DNA of 64,000 bases from Neochlamydia sp. AcF84 (GTDB lineage: Bacteria; Chlamydiota; Chlamydiia; Chlamydiales; Parachlamydiaceae), in NCBI RefSeq assembly GCF_011087585.1, contig NZ_VJOT01000052.1:1-64000 (forward strand), given 5' to 3'. The notes under the pieces were generated by a model, which ran no database searches, had not been told where the DNA came from, and was given only the letters and a program-made list of their open reading frames with translations. A program made the translations under genes and the position numbers. Each line of letters opens with the position of its first letter. Position 1 is the first letter of the stretch. This document shows positions 28,650-38,015 of this stretch, piece after piece.

Positions 28650-29929
28650 TTGAGGGGGCAGCTATAGGGAAAGGACTAACCTATGTGATCTGGCTGCTAT
28701 CCACACCATGCAAGCTGGCAAATCTGTAGCGTTGATGGATGTAAAAAAATGAAGGGGTGCCTACTTAAGTAGGGGATGTATCCTTTCTAAAGCTTTAATG
28801 GCTTGCTCGGCGATTTGCACTTGCACTCAAGAAGCTGAAGAATTTGGCATTGAGGCTGAGAAGTTAGGTTTTGATTACGCGCACATGGTAAATAAGGTGG
28901 GATTTTGGTTAGAATATGTAAAGGTTTAGAAAGATTAATAACTGATTAGTTTGAAAAAGTAAGTCTTGCCACTGGCTCGGAGCTTTGCAATATTTCCACT
29001 TTTCCTTTCGGCTAAGAAAAAATTCATGCTTCTATTTCTTATTAATTCTAATAAAACCTTTCTAAGAAAGCTGTCACGGTAGGAGAATCTATTGGATATG
29101 AATTTGCTTCACTATTTGCCTTTTTTAGATCAGGAGTAGTGAGGTTGGAGATGTTGCCCTGTCTTTTGCCCCTGGAAAGTAAGGCTGTTTTTGCGGTACT
29201 TACTCAAGCATTTCGGAAAGCTAATATTATAATAGACGTGAGGAATAAAGGTAGAAGGGATTGACAAAACCTCAGAAGGTATTAAGGTGCAGCGGGCGGA
29301 AGGAAAGAGCAATACAGCCAAGAGGGGATGGATAGCTATAGATTGCTTTATAAATAGCTTAAAAAAAGCTGGAGTAATTTTTAATGAGAATAGTTTGATG
29401 GCTGTGAATGTTAGTGTGGAAACAAATCTTCCTGGCATTTATGCTGTGGGTGAACTCGCTTCCAACTGCTGTTTACCTCATGGGGCTACACATCAAGGTT
29501 GCGTAGTTGGGCGCCATGCGGCTGGAAAGGAAGTCTATACGCTTTATGAGGCGATCCCTTATGGGGTTTTGGCATGCCCGAAAACTGCCTCAGCTGGAGT
29601 GTCCTTAGAAGAGGCTTTACGGAAAGGGTATCAAGTAGAGGTAAAAGCTTTTCCTTTGCATGCTTTGGACAAGTTTCAGGCCACCTATCTCATAGAAGGA
29701 TTTACACGAATAATAAAAGATAAATTTACAGGGAAAACTTTAGGGGCTCCACGCTGCGGGATATGAAGCTTCTACTTTAATAGTGCAAATGGGCTGGGCG
29801 ATAACGAATAAATTGACTATCGAGCCAATTAAAAAGCTCATCCATGCCTATTTAAAGTCAACGGAGGCTGAGCTAGAAGCTGCCTTTATAGCGGCTGATC
29901 CACCTTTACATTTTCTTTCTAAAATATAA
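28650..29929 (+). pseudogene. lpdA: Decayed dihydrolipoamide dehydrogenase gene
   Basis: Pieces of E3 lie in order but in shifting frames. The N-terminal FAD-binding part reads DLAAIHTMQAGKSVALMD (from 28687). The redox site reads AYLSRGCILSKALMA, in which the first active cysteine is replaced by Tyr. Next come FGIEAEKLGFDYAHMV and GESIGYEFASLF (NAD-binding). The longest open stretch, 29287-29766, contains NLPGIYAVGELASN and the interface region. The tail up to the stop at 29927 contains AADPPLHF. At least four frameshifts or stops interrupt it. In C. trachomatis lpdA stands just before lipA, the same order as here. Another lpd copy would be needed for pyruvate dehydrogenase. Confidence 0.9.
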
Positions 29930-29948
29930 AAGAGCAGGCTTAATTCTT

Positions 29949-30929
29949 ATGAATCCCTTAGAACTGTTTGATAATACGCCTAGGATAAAAAAGAAAAAGT
30001 TAAACATTCTTCCTATTAATCCTGACGTAGCCCGCCAGGATAGAGCTGTTGGTCTTGGGCGTTTTCCTTCTTGGTTACATCGTAAGCTCCCTCCTGGAAG
30101 CAACGTATGGAAAACAGGACATATCTTTAACCAAAATCGCTTGCCCACAGTTTGCGAGGAAGCCAAATGCCCTAATCTAATGGAATGCTGGTCTAAAAAG
30201 ACAGCGACCTTCTTGGTGATGGGCAAAGAGTGCACCAGAGCTTGCGGTTTTTGCGATATTGATTTTTCAAAAGCTCCTAAGGCATTAGAAGCTGATGAGC
30301 CCCAGCGTGTGGCTGAATCGGTATTAGCGCTAGGTTTAAAGCATGTGGTAATTACTATGGTGGCTAGAGATGATTTGCTTGATGGAGGTGCCGAGCATTT
30401 ATCTAAGGTGATTGTTGAAGTTAGGCGGCAAGTTGGTGAGGTTACCATTGAGGTCTTAACCTCCGATTTTGCCGGTGAACATGCCTCCTTAGATGTTATC
30501 CTAAAAGCCTGCCCTGAAATTTTTAATCACAACTTGGAAACGGTGCGTGCCTTAACTCCACGTGTACGCCATCGGGCAACTTATGATAAAACGTTGAGGG
30601 TGTTAAGCTATGTAAGGAAACAAGGAGCGCCAAGCCTACTCCTTAAGTCTGGCATAATGGTAGGCTTAGGGGAGAGTGAAACGGAAGTTTTTGAAACGCT
30701 TAAAGATTTAAAAGCAGTAGGCTGTGATATCATTACCCTGGGGCAATATTTACAACCACAAAAAAATAAGTTGTTGGTTAAAGAATTTATTACCCCTCAG
30801 CAATTTAAAAAATATGAAGAATATGGATATTCCTTGGGAATCAAAAATATGTATTGCGGACCTTTTATTCGTTCTAGCTATAATGCTGAAGCGGTTTGGA
30901 AGCAGACGCGTAAAGGAGAAAAACAATGA
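29949..30929 (+). CDS. lipA: Lipoyl synthase
   Basis: A 326-residue radical SAM enzyme that inserts two sulfur atoms into octanoyl groups on E2 or H proteins. The auxiliary cluster motif is C69/C74/C80 (VCEEAKCPNLMECW). The radical SAM cluster is C95/C99/C102 (CTRACGFC). The C-terminal RSSYNAE supplies the serine ligand of the auxiliary cluster. Length fits the family (about 320 aa). It starts 19 bases behind the lpdA relic and ends in an ATGA overlap with the HEAT-repeat gene, so those two share a transcript. Confidence 0.97.
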   Translation: MNPLELFDNTPRIKKKKLNILPINPDVARQDRAVGLGRFPSWLHRKLPPGSNVWKTGHIFNQNRLPTVCEEAKCPNLMECWSKKTATFLVMGKECTRACGFCDIDFSKAPKALEADEPQRVAESVLALGLKHVVITMVARDDLLDGGAEHLSKVIVEVRRQVGEVTIEVLTSDFAGEHASLDVILKACPEIFNHNLETVRALTPRVRHRATYDKTLRVLSYVRKQGAPSLLLKSGIMVGLGESETEVFETLKDLKAVGCDIITLGQYLQPQKNKLLVKEFITPQQFKKYEEYGYSLGIKNMYCGPFIRSSYNAEAVWKQTRKGEKQ

Positions 30930-31852
30930 GAGATGAAGAAGCAGCTATCGAAGATCTACCTTTGGCCAACGCCTTAGATCATGCGATTCTTATGCACCGT
31001 GAGGTGCATTTTGGAGGAAAGTTTGATGTCATGCTGGATTATTATCTTAATGAAGGAAAAGGGGTAAACCCTGAATTTGAATTAGAAAGAATTCATACGT
31101 TAGCTAAAATAGAGAAGAAAATGAAAACAGATTTGGCTCCTTTAATGCTTGCAGGGGTTGAGGCAGAAAAAATTGCAGAAGCCAAAACAGCTTACAAAAA
31201 ACTTAGAAGCCTATATGAAAAGCCTAAATCGACAACGAAAAATATGCTTTTAGTGGCTGATTTAATTTTATCTGAAGATTTAGAGGCTGCTCAAGAAATT
31301 GAAGCGATTGTCCAGGAAAAAGGAGCTATAGTACCTGCTTTAATAGAATTGCTTAAAGCAGAGGATTTTTATGATCCTCTGTTTCCAGGGTATGGTCTAG
31401 CGCCTTCTTTAGCTGCCAAATGCTTAGGAATGATAGGCGATAAACGTGCTATTATTGCCTTATTCGAATCCTTGAGCCAAGGAGATTTTTTTGAAGAAGA
31501 CATCGTGTTGGCAGCTTTACGTGCCATAGGAAAACCAGCCAAAGATTTCTTGCTAAAAGTGGTGCATGGCCGTCCCATTAACGAGGATAATGAAAGAGCA
31601 GCTATTGCTTTGATTGCTTTTAAAGAAGAGGAAGATGTGGCCAAAGCATGTTTAGAAATGTTAAAGGATCCTCAGGTTCGTAAGGATATTCCTTTGGCAA
31701 CCTATTTGATTTTAGCTTGTGAAGGCTTAAAAAGCTTAGAGGACCGTACAGCTTTCCAACTTCTTGCACAGGAAAGCAGAATATCAAAGATGCTTATACA
31801 AGATATTCATGCTGTTGCTAGCCTATGGGAAACAAGTCCTAGCGAACCTTAA
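30926..31852 (+). CDS. HEAT-repeat (PBS-lyase-like) protein
   Basis: A 308-residue all-helical protein. HEAT-like repeats are visible in the second half (LAAKCLGMIGDKRAIIALFE, then VLAALRAIGKPAKDFLL, then RAAIALIAFKEEEDVAK). The pattern of A-x-x-LG-x-IGD is that of PBS-lyase type HEAT repeats, which make protein-binding surfaces. The N-terminal 130 residues are helical without recognised repeats. It overlaps lipA by four bases (ATGA), so translation is coupled, but a role in lipoate metabolism is not shown. Confidence 0.8.
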   Translation: MRDEEAAIEDLPLANALDHAILMHREVHFGGKFDVMLDYYLNEGKGVNPEFELERIHTLAKIEKKMKTDLAPLMLAGVEAEKIAEAKTAYKKLRSLYEKPKSTTKNMLLVADLILSEDLEAAQEIEAIVQEKGAIVPALIELLKAEDFYDPLFPGYGLAPSLAAKCLGMIGDKRAIIALFESLSQGDFFEEDIVLAALRAIGKPAKDFLLKVVHGRPINEDNERAAIALIAFKEEEDVAKACLEMLKDPQVRKDIPLATYLILACEGLKSLEDRTAFQLLAQESRISKMLIQDIHAVASLWETSPSEP

Positions 31853-32203
31853 TGAGAGATGAATAAATTTATTTTTTCTTTCACAAACTAGGGGCTATAC
31901 ACTAATACTTAGGATGGTATAAGGAAGGAAATAAGCTTTAAAATACTTTTTTGAAAATTTTAAAGGGTAGAGAGAATATTTGACCTTCTACCTATAGATG
32001 GATCTAAAGGCATGTCGTTCCCTGCTAAAGCAAAAAGGAATTTTAAAAGTGTTTCATTTATGTTTTTTCTAGTCTTTTGAGCTTCAAGTAGAGTGTAAGA
32101 AGCTGTTTTTTGATATTTTCTTGTATGTCTTGTTTCTTTTTTATTCATCTATGGTTTAAAAACGCTTGATAATAGACATCAGTTTTAATAAGGAAGCCGT
32201 ATA
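31853..32203. other. Intergenic region with one doubtful small frame
   Basis: About 350 bases before the F-box/LRR gene. A 62-codon minus-strand frame (31960-32148) begins MNKKETRHTRKYQKTASYTL but lacks a ribosome-binding site and any family resemblance. Otherwise nothing is seen. Confidence 0.4.
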
Positions 32204-34171
32204 ATGAATCCTAGCTCTTCTATCACTATCGAGCATTTACCTAATGAGATATTAACCCCTATCTTAAAGAATTGTGCTAGCCCCTCGTTATTTAGCGTTT
32301 GTACAAGATGGCGACATTTGTTGGATACCGAGGTAATGCCTTCTCTTTATAAGCAAATAGGTAAAATGCACTTTCCTCAAGGAGATATTAACGAACGGGC
32401 TTTTATTTTAGATAAAACTTATAAGCTAGAAGATAGATCCTTAGAAGGAGAAAAAGTTAAGGCAATTTTCAAGCAAACCTTTACTTTAGCTAAATCCCTT
32501 GCTCCTACGGAGCTAGAATTTAAATGGAAAACCGAGGAAAAAAGGTGCTTTACGCTGGCTAACTATGCCTCTTATCTTATAAATATTAATCGTCTGTTAA
32601 TGTGGAAAACACTGCCTGGTAGAGGGGAATACTTAAATCAAGAAAAAATCAAGTATTTACCTTTAGAAAAACAAGGAGAGCTTCTTAGAGATTGGATTGA
32701 AAGCCAGGGTAAAAATATTGAAAGGTTATATTTAACGGCACTCGGCTTAACCCTTTTACCAACAGAGATAGGGCAGCTATCGCAGCTACGAGCTCTTAGC
32801 TTAATCCATAACCAGCTTACCACTCTTCCTGCAGAAATAGGAGAGTTGTCTCAGCTGAAAGAGCTGTACTTAAACGACAACCATCTCACCGCCCTTCCCA
32901 CAGAGATTTGGCAATTCTCTCAGCTAAAAGCTCTTAACTTAAGCGATAACTAGCTCACCTCTGTTCCTACAGGAATAGGGCAGTTATCACAACTACAAAG
33001 CCTTTGCTTAGGCCGCAACCAGCTCACCTCCCTTCCTGCAGAGCTAGGTCAGCTGCCTCAGTTGCGAGATCTTAGCTTAGTCAATAACCAGCTTGCTTTT
33101 CTTCTCGCAGAGATAGGACAGCTCTTGCAATTGCGATGGCTTTATTTAAACAACAACCAGCTTAGCTTTGTTCCTGTAGAAATAGGGCAGTTATCACAGC
33201 TGCTAGGCCTTGAATTGGATGCCAACAATCTCACCTCCCTTCCTGCAGAGATAGGGCAGCTATCACACCTCGGTAGACTTTCCTTAAGCAACAACCATCT
33301 TACCTCTGTTCCTGCAGAAATAAGGCAGCTCTCGCAATTGCACCGCCTTGATTTAAAAAACAACCAGCTCACCTCCCTTCCTGCTGAGATATGGCTGCTC
33401 TCTAAATTGGATTGGCTCGATTTAGAGAATAACCAGCTTACGTTCGTTCCTGACGAGATTAAGCAGCTATCCCAGCTGCAAAGTCTTTGCTTAGGCGACA
33501 ACCATCTTATCACTCTTCCTGCAGGAATATGGCAGTTATCTCAGCTGCAACAACTTCATCTAAACAGCAACCAGCTCACCTCCCTTCCTGCAGAGATAGG
33601 GCAGCTCTTGCAACTGCACTACCTTAATCTAAAAAACAATCAGCTTACCACTCTTCCTGCTGAGATATGGCTGCTCTCTCGATTGAAATGGCTCGACTTA
33701 GAGAATAACCAGCTTACGTTTATTCCTGCCGAGATCGAGCAGCTATCGCAGCTGCAAATCCTTCGCTTAGGTGGCAACCACCTTGCCACCCTTCCTGTAG
33801 AGATAGGGCAGCTATCTTATCTGGAAAAACTTCATTTAAACAATAACTATCTTGCCGTCCTTCCAGCAGAGATGGGGCAGCTCTCGCGAATGCAAGAGCT
33901 TGATTTATGCGATAACCAGCTTGCTTCCCTTCCTGTAGAGATAGGGCAGCTATCTTATCTGGAAAAACTTCATTTAAACAATAACTATCTTACCGTCCTT
34001 CCAGCAGAGATGGGGCAGCTCTCGCGACTGCAAGAGCTTGATTTATGCGATAACCAGCTTGCTTCCCTTCCTGTAGAGATAGGGCAGCTACCTAAACGTT
34101 TAGATCTGAGGTTAGATGGAAATCCGCTGAAAAGTATTCCTAATGAACTAAAAAAACACTTTAGACTGTAG
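32204..34171 (+). pseudogene. F-box/LRR protein gene broken by one amber codon
   Basis: One frame of 655 codons runs from 32204 to 34171 and is interrupted only by TAG at 32951-32953. There the repeat pattern (N-x-QLT) demands CAG, so a single C-to-T change explains the break. The N-terminus (LPNEILTPILKNCASPSLFSV followed by CTRWRHLL) matches the F-box consensus (LP-x-E-x-L-x-x-IL, then VC-x-x-W). About 20 LRR units of 23 residues ([19 protein letters not shown]) follow. The cap ends NPLKSIPNELKKHFRL. As it stands, translation gives a 249-residue F-box protein with four LRR units. A second start inside (33062) has no clear ribosome-binding site. A 138-base tandem duplication lies near the 3' end. 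Confidence 0.88.
33791..34066 (+). repeat. 138-base tandem duplication inside an LRR gene
   Basis: Two copies of 138 bases (two LRR units) begin at 33791 and 33929 and are almost identical, with only a few mismatches. The beginning of a third copy follows at 34067. The length is a multiple of three, so the frame is kept. Confidence 0.92.
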
Positions 34172-34464
34172 CTGAAAAGGTGCCTTTTTTCATCATTTAT
34201 AACATTAAAATGGCAAATTGGCAGGCTTAGAAGCTTTAAAGATGTAGAAAGCCTTTGGTTTAATAGGCATAGGATCTAAAGCTCTGTTTCTCAGCTAAAA
34301 TTAAGGCAAAAATTTTCTAACAGCTTTTTATACTCCTTCATTTTCAATGCTAAATGTTAAAGTTTGATTTCTACTATTTTTTTGCTTATTTTGTTTTTTT
34401 ATGTATAAGGCGATACTTCTACAAAGCGACTAAAAATATATACGCATCTTAAAGAGGTCATTTC

Positions 34465-35742
34465 ATGAATCCTATCTCTTCGGCCTTTATAGAAAGCTTG
34501 CCCAATGGATTGCTGCTCCCTATCTTAAAGGTTTGTGCTAACCCCTCCTTATTTAGCGTTTGCACAAGATGGCGTCATTTGCTAGCTACTGAAGTCATGC
34601 CGCCCCTTTATAAGCAAATAGGTAAAATGCACTTTCCTCAAGGAGATATTAGCAAGCAGGCTTTTATTCTAGATAAAATTTATAAGCTAGAAGATAGGCT
34701 TTCAGAAGGAGAAAAAGCTAAGGCAATCTTCAAGCAAACCTTTGCTCTAGCTAGATCGCTTGCCCCTTTGGAGTTAGAATTTAAATGGAGAACCGAGGAC
34801 AAGAGATGTTTTACGCTGGCTAACTATACCTCTTATCTTATAAATATTAATCGCCTATTAATGTGGAAAAAGCTTCCTGGTGGAGAAGAATATTTAAGTC
34901 AGGAAAAAATCAAGTATTTACCTTTAGAGAAACAAGGAGAGCTCTTTAGAGATTGGATAGAAAACCACGGTAAAAATATTGAAAGGCTATATTTAAGGGG
35001 AATCGGCTTAAGCTTTTTACCCCCAGAGATAGAGCAGCTCTCTCAGCTGCAAGCTCTTTATTTAAACAACAACCCACTTACCACTCTTCCTGCAGAAATA
35101 GGGCAGCTTTCTCAGCTGAAAGAGCTGTACTTAAACGACAACTATCTCACCGCCCTTCCCACAGAGATTGGGCAATTCTCCCAGCTAGAAGTTCTTTATT
35201 TAAACAACAACCATCTTACCGCTCTTCCCTCAGAGATAGGGCAGCTTTCTCAGCTGCGAGCTCTTCATTTAAACAGCAACCAGCTCGCCACTCTTCCTGC
35301 AGAAATAGGACATCTCTTACCGCTTCAAACACTTAATTTAAGCACCAACCATCTAGCTGCCCTTCCGACAGAGATAGGGCAGCTCTTGCAATTGCGATGG
35401 CTTTATTTAAGCAACAACCAGCTTACCTCTATTCCTGCAGGAATAGGGCAGTTATCACAGCTGCAAAGCCTTTGCTTAGACCACAACCATCTCACCGCCC
35501 TTCCAACAGAGATAGGGCAATTCTCTCAGCTAAAAGCTCTTATCTTAAGCAATAACCAACTTACCGTTCTTCCTACAGAGATGGGGCAGCTCTCGCAATT
35601 ACGTTGGCTTAACTTAGAGGACAACAAGCTTACCTCTCTTCCTGTAGAGATAGAGCAGCTACCAGAAGAGTTAATTCTCATGTTAAGGGGAAATGCCTTG
35701 AAGAACATTCCAGATCAACTAAAACAGCACTTTAGATTGTAA
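34465..35742 (+). CDS. F-box/LRR protein (425 aa)
   Basis: An intact member of the family. The F-box-like N-terminus (about 11-50) reads LPNGLLLPILKVCANPSLFSV followed by CTRWRHLL. A conserved linker of about 120 residues (FPQGDISKQAFILDKIYKLE and [15 protein letters not shown]) follows. Then come about ten to eleven 23-residue LRR units and a cap ending LKNIPDQLKQHFRL. It is very similar to the broken neighbour upstream and arose with it by duplication. In eukaryotes F-box plus LRR defines substrate receptors of SCF ubiquitin ligases. There is no signal peptide, as expected for a type III substrate. No bacterial NEL ligase domain is present. Function is inferred. Confidence 0.88.
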   Translation: MNPISSAFIESLPNGLLLPILKVCANPSLFSVCTRWRHLLATEVMPPLYKQIGKMHFPQGDISKQAFILDKIYKLEDRLSEGEKAKAIFKQTFALARSLAPLELEFKWRTEDKRCFTLANYTSYLININRLLMWKKLPGGEEYLSQEKIKYLPLEKQGELFRDWIENHGKNIERLYLRGIGLSFLPPEIEQLSQLQALYLNNNPLTTLPAEIGQLSQLKELYLNDNYLTALPTEIGQFSQLEVLYLNNNHLTALPSEIGQLSQLRALHLNSNQLATLPAEIGHLLPLQTLNLSTNHLAALPTEIGQLLQLRWLYLSNNQLTSIPAGIGQLSQLQSLCLDHNHLTALPTEIGQFSQLKALILSNNQLTVLPTEMGQLSQLRWLNLEDNKLTSLPVEIEQLPEELILMLRGNALKNIPDQLKQHFRL

Positions 35743-35843
35743 AGCTTTGCTTGTCTTTTAAATTAATTAAGAGTAAAGAAATAGAAAAAGTTACGCGTGA
35801 AGAATTAAGGAAGCGTTCGTTAGCTTTTTGTTGATTGTTCTGC

Positions 35844-37217
35844 CTATAAGATAGGCTTTTCTAAGATAATAGACTTGCTTTTCCATAAGCCAGAGGCATA
35901 GCGCCAATAGTAGATGATCACTGTTCCTATACTAAAAAGCAGCCAAAAATAAAGAGCCACTTCTACGGAAGCTTGATTTTTTACTACAAAGAAGTAGACA
36001 GGAGCAACCATCAGTATCCATACGCTTAAGGACCCTGCAATTAATAAAAATGTAGTATCGCCAGCTGCTGTTAAAATTCCCGATAGCAGCCAGCGAATGC
36101 CTTCAAAAAATACATAGATAAGAGTGGCATATAAGCAATTCATGAGTTTTATTTCAATAAAAGCTCTATATTCAGGGGTAGCATAAGGGAGAAATTGGTC
36201 GATAAGTAGAGGGTGAAAATAGACAAACAGGGTAGAAATAACCAATAAAAAAAGCAGATGAATACGTATACCGGCCTTTAATACGTGAGAAATGAACCAG
36301 GTGCGTTTAGCACCAATAAGATTTCCGCAGATAGTAGTAGCAGCTTTACTTACACCTTCTGCAAAAAAAAGCAGCAGCATAAATAGACTTTGGCAAATTC
36401 CTGCTATAGTAATATGTACTTCGCTCAATCTTGTCATCATCTGATAAAAAGCTGCCCAACCCATGATTTCTATTAATGCAAACATTGCTCCTGGAGAACC
36501 AATTTTAAAACATTGCCAAAAAGCTAGAGGGCGAAAGTAAAAATTTCCTGTACCCTTTTTTTCTCTATTTTCTTTCTTAAGAAAAAAATAAAAGAGGACC
36601 AGCATCTGAAATAAAGATCCTAGGCTTGTGGCAATAGCTGCTCCCAGGATGCCCATTGAAGGCACCACTCCCTCAATACCAAAAATAAGAAAGATATCTA
36701 AAAAAACATTAATAATATTGGCACCAATCGCTAAAAGAGTAATCAATTTAGTTTGGCCCTGCCCAACAAAGAAGCCACTGAGGGCGGCATAAGCAGCAAA
36801 AGTCGGGCCAAATAATAACATCCAGCGCATATAAGTTCTTTCCATGGCTGTTTGCGGGGAAGAGCCATAAAACCATTCGCTTCCCCATATAGCCATAGGA
36901 ATAAAGAAAAGGAAAGAAAAGAGGGAAAGCCAGATCATCTGCCAAACAGGCTCACCCATACGATTAAACTGTTGAGCGCCATGATATTGAGCCACGAAAA
37001 CTTCAGTAATATTGGTCAGCACCACCCATCCAAAGAGTAATCCCCATCCTAAGGTAGAAGCATTGACTGCTGAGTTAAGGGCTGCCGTAGAATAATGGGC
37101 TAGCAGTAATCTATCGACAAAAAGCATGAGCATCATAGAAAAAGAGGAGAGCATGAGCGGCAAAGAGATAGAAAAAAGCTCTCGAAAGCTGCCTTCTTGA
37201 TATTTAGTAAGTGCCAT
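35844..37217 (-). CDS. MATE-family efflux transporter
   Basis: A 457-residue inner-membrane protein with twelve hydrophobic segments in two MatE halves. The first half starts ELFSISLPLMLSSFSMMLML and contains DRLLLAHYSTAALNSA. The second begins near FKIGSPGAMFALIEIMGWA. The family exports drugs or metabolites against sodium or protons. Length is typical (about 450 aa). Which compound is carried is unknown. It faces away from the type III secretion operon and converges with the LRR gene. Together with the LRR pair it separates lipA from sctJ, which are neighbours in C. trachomatis. Confidence 0.9.
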   Translation of the reverse strand: MALTKYQEGSFRELFSISLPLMLSSFSMMLMLFVDRLLLAHYSTAALNSAVNASTLGWGLLFGWVVLTNITEVFVAQYHGAQQFNRMGEPVWQMIWLSLFSFLFFIPMAIWGSEWFYGSSPQTAMERTYMRWMLLFGPTFAAYAALSGFFVGQGQTKLITLLAIGANIINVFLDIFLIFGIEGVVPSMGILGAAIATSLGSLFQMLVLFYFFLKKENREKKGTGNFYFRPLAFWQCFKIGSPGAMFALIEIMGWAAFYQMMTRLSEVHITIAGICQSLFMLLLFFAEGVSKAATTICGNLIGAKRTWFISHVLKAGIRIHLLFLLVISTLFVYFHPLLIDQFLPYATPEYRAFIEIKLMNCLYATLIYVFFEGIRWLLSGILTAAGDTTFLLIAGSLSVWILMVAPVYFFVVKNQASVEVALYFWLLFSIGTVIIYYWRYASGLWKSKSIILEKPIL

Positions 37218-38015
37218 AGGACCTTATGAAAAGCAAAGATATTTTAAATTTTATATAAAATTAAAATGGTCATAAAGAAAGAGATTACATCAGTAAAAAG
37301 GCTTCTTGGCTAATACCATAACAAATGAGCAGGGGATTGTAAACAATTTTTGTTGAGAAAAAACCCTCTGGCTTTTTAAGAGGTAGGAAGAAAGCTTTTA
37401 ATTAAGCGGTCACGGGGCTAAGCCCAAATTTAGATGGGATTCTGCGGGCATCTACAAAGACAAAAAAGCTCTCAAATAACTGTTTTTCTATTTACTGCGC
37501 TTTCTGATTACATTATCTTCTGCTTATCAAGAGCTTAAGTATTTCTTTTCGCCATGACCGTTTACGTTTTTGATGAAAAAGATAGAGAAAACTAACTATG
37601 TAAAAAAAGTATTTAAATTCCTTGCTTAAGTTTTAAAGAAGAAAGATAGGTGTTTTCTTTCTTTAGCCTTACGATTGAGCAGCAAGTAAGAGGGGATTTT
37701 TAGAATAAAAACAAGAAAGATAGAAAAAGCTTCTTGCTTTCTTTAAATCTATCACTTTTAGTGATAAACTTATTGACTGGGAATATTTAAATAGCCTTGC
37801 CTTGTTGAAAATGGGGAAAATGCTAGAAGGATACTCCAAATTTTATATGAAGAGAATAAGGTTGTAATTGCCTACTGTTTTTAATCAAAGTAAGCCCAGC
37901 TTGATAAAGCTCTTCCTTAAGGAGAAGCTTGAGTTTCATTTTTGCAAGAAAGAAAGTATAGCAAAAATATATCAATATGCTAGGATGCATTTAATAACAA
38001 AATTGAGATATAAAC
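37218..38015. other. 800-base divergent intergenic region upstream of sctJ
   Basis: No gene is visible between the start codons of the MATE gene and sctJ. It must hold promoters in both directions, but no box pair was clear enough to report. I saw no transposon remains. Confidence 0.4.

Noticed and set aside
29287-29766. A 159-codon open frame that could be annotated as a small oxidoreductase gene
   Set aside because: It is only the C-terminal middle piece of lpdA. The rest of the same protein lies on both sides in other frames.
31960-32148. A 62-codon minus-strand frame before the first LRR gene
   Set aside because: No ribosome-binding site and no known pattern. It is kept only as a remark in the intergenic entry.
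32951-32953. Amber read as a sense codon through code reassignment
   Set aside because: tsf ends in TAG at the expected length, so amber serves as a normal stop in this genome.
34150-34195. A hairpin with AAAAGG and CCTTTTTT behind the first LRR gene as terminator
   Set aside because: The loop would be only two to four bases and the stem nearly all A-T, so it is too weak to call.
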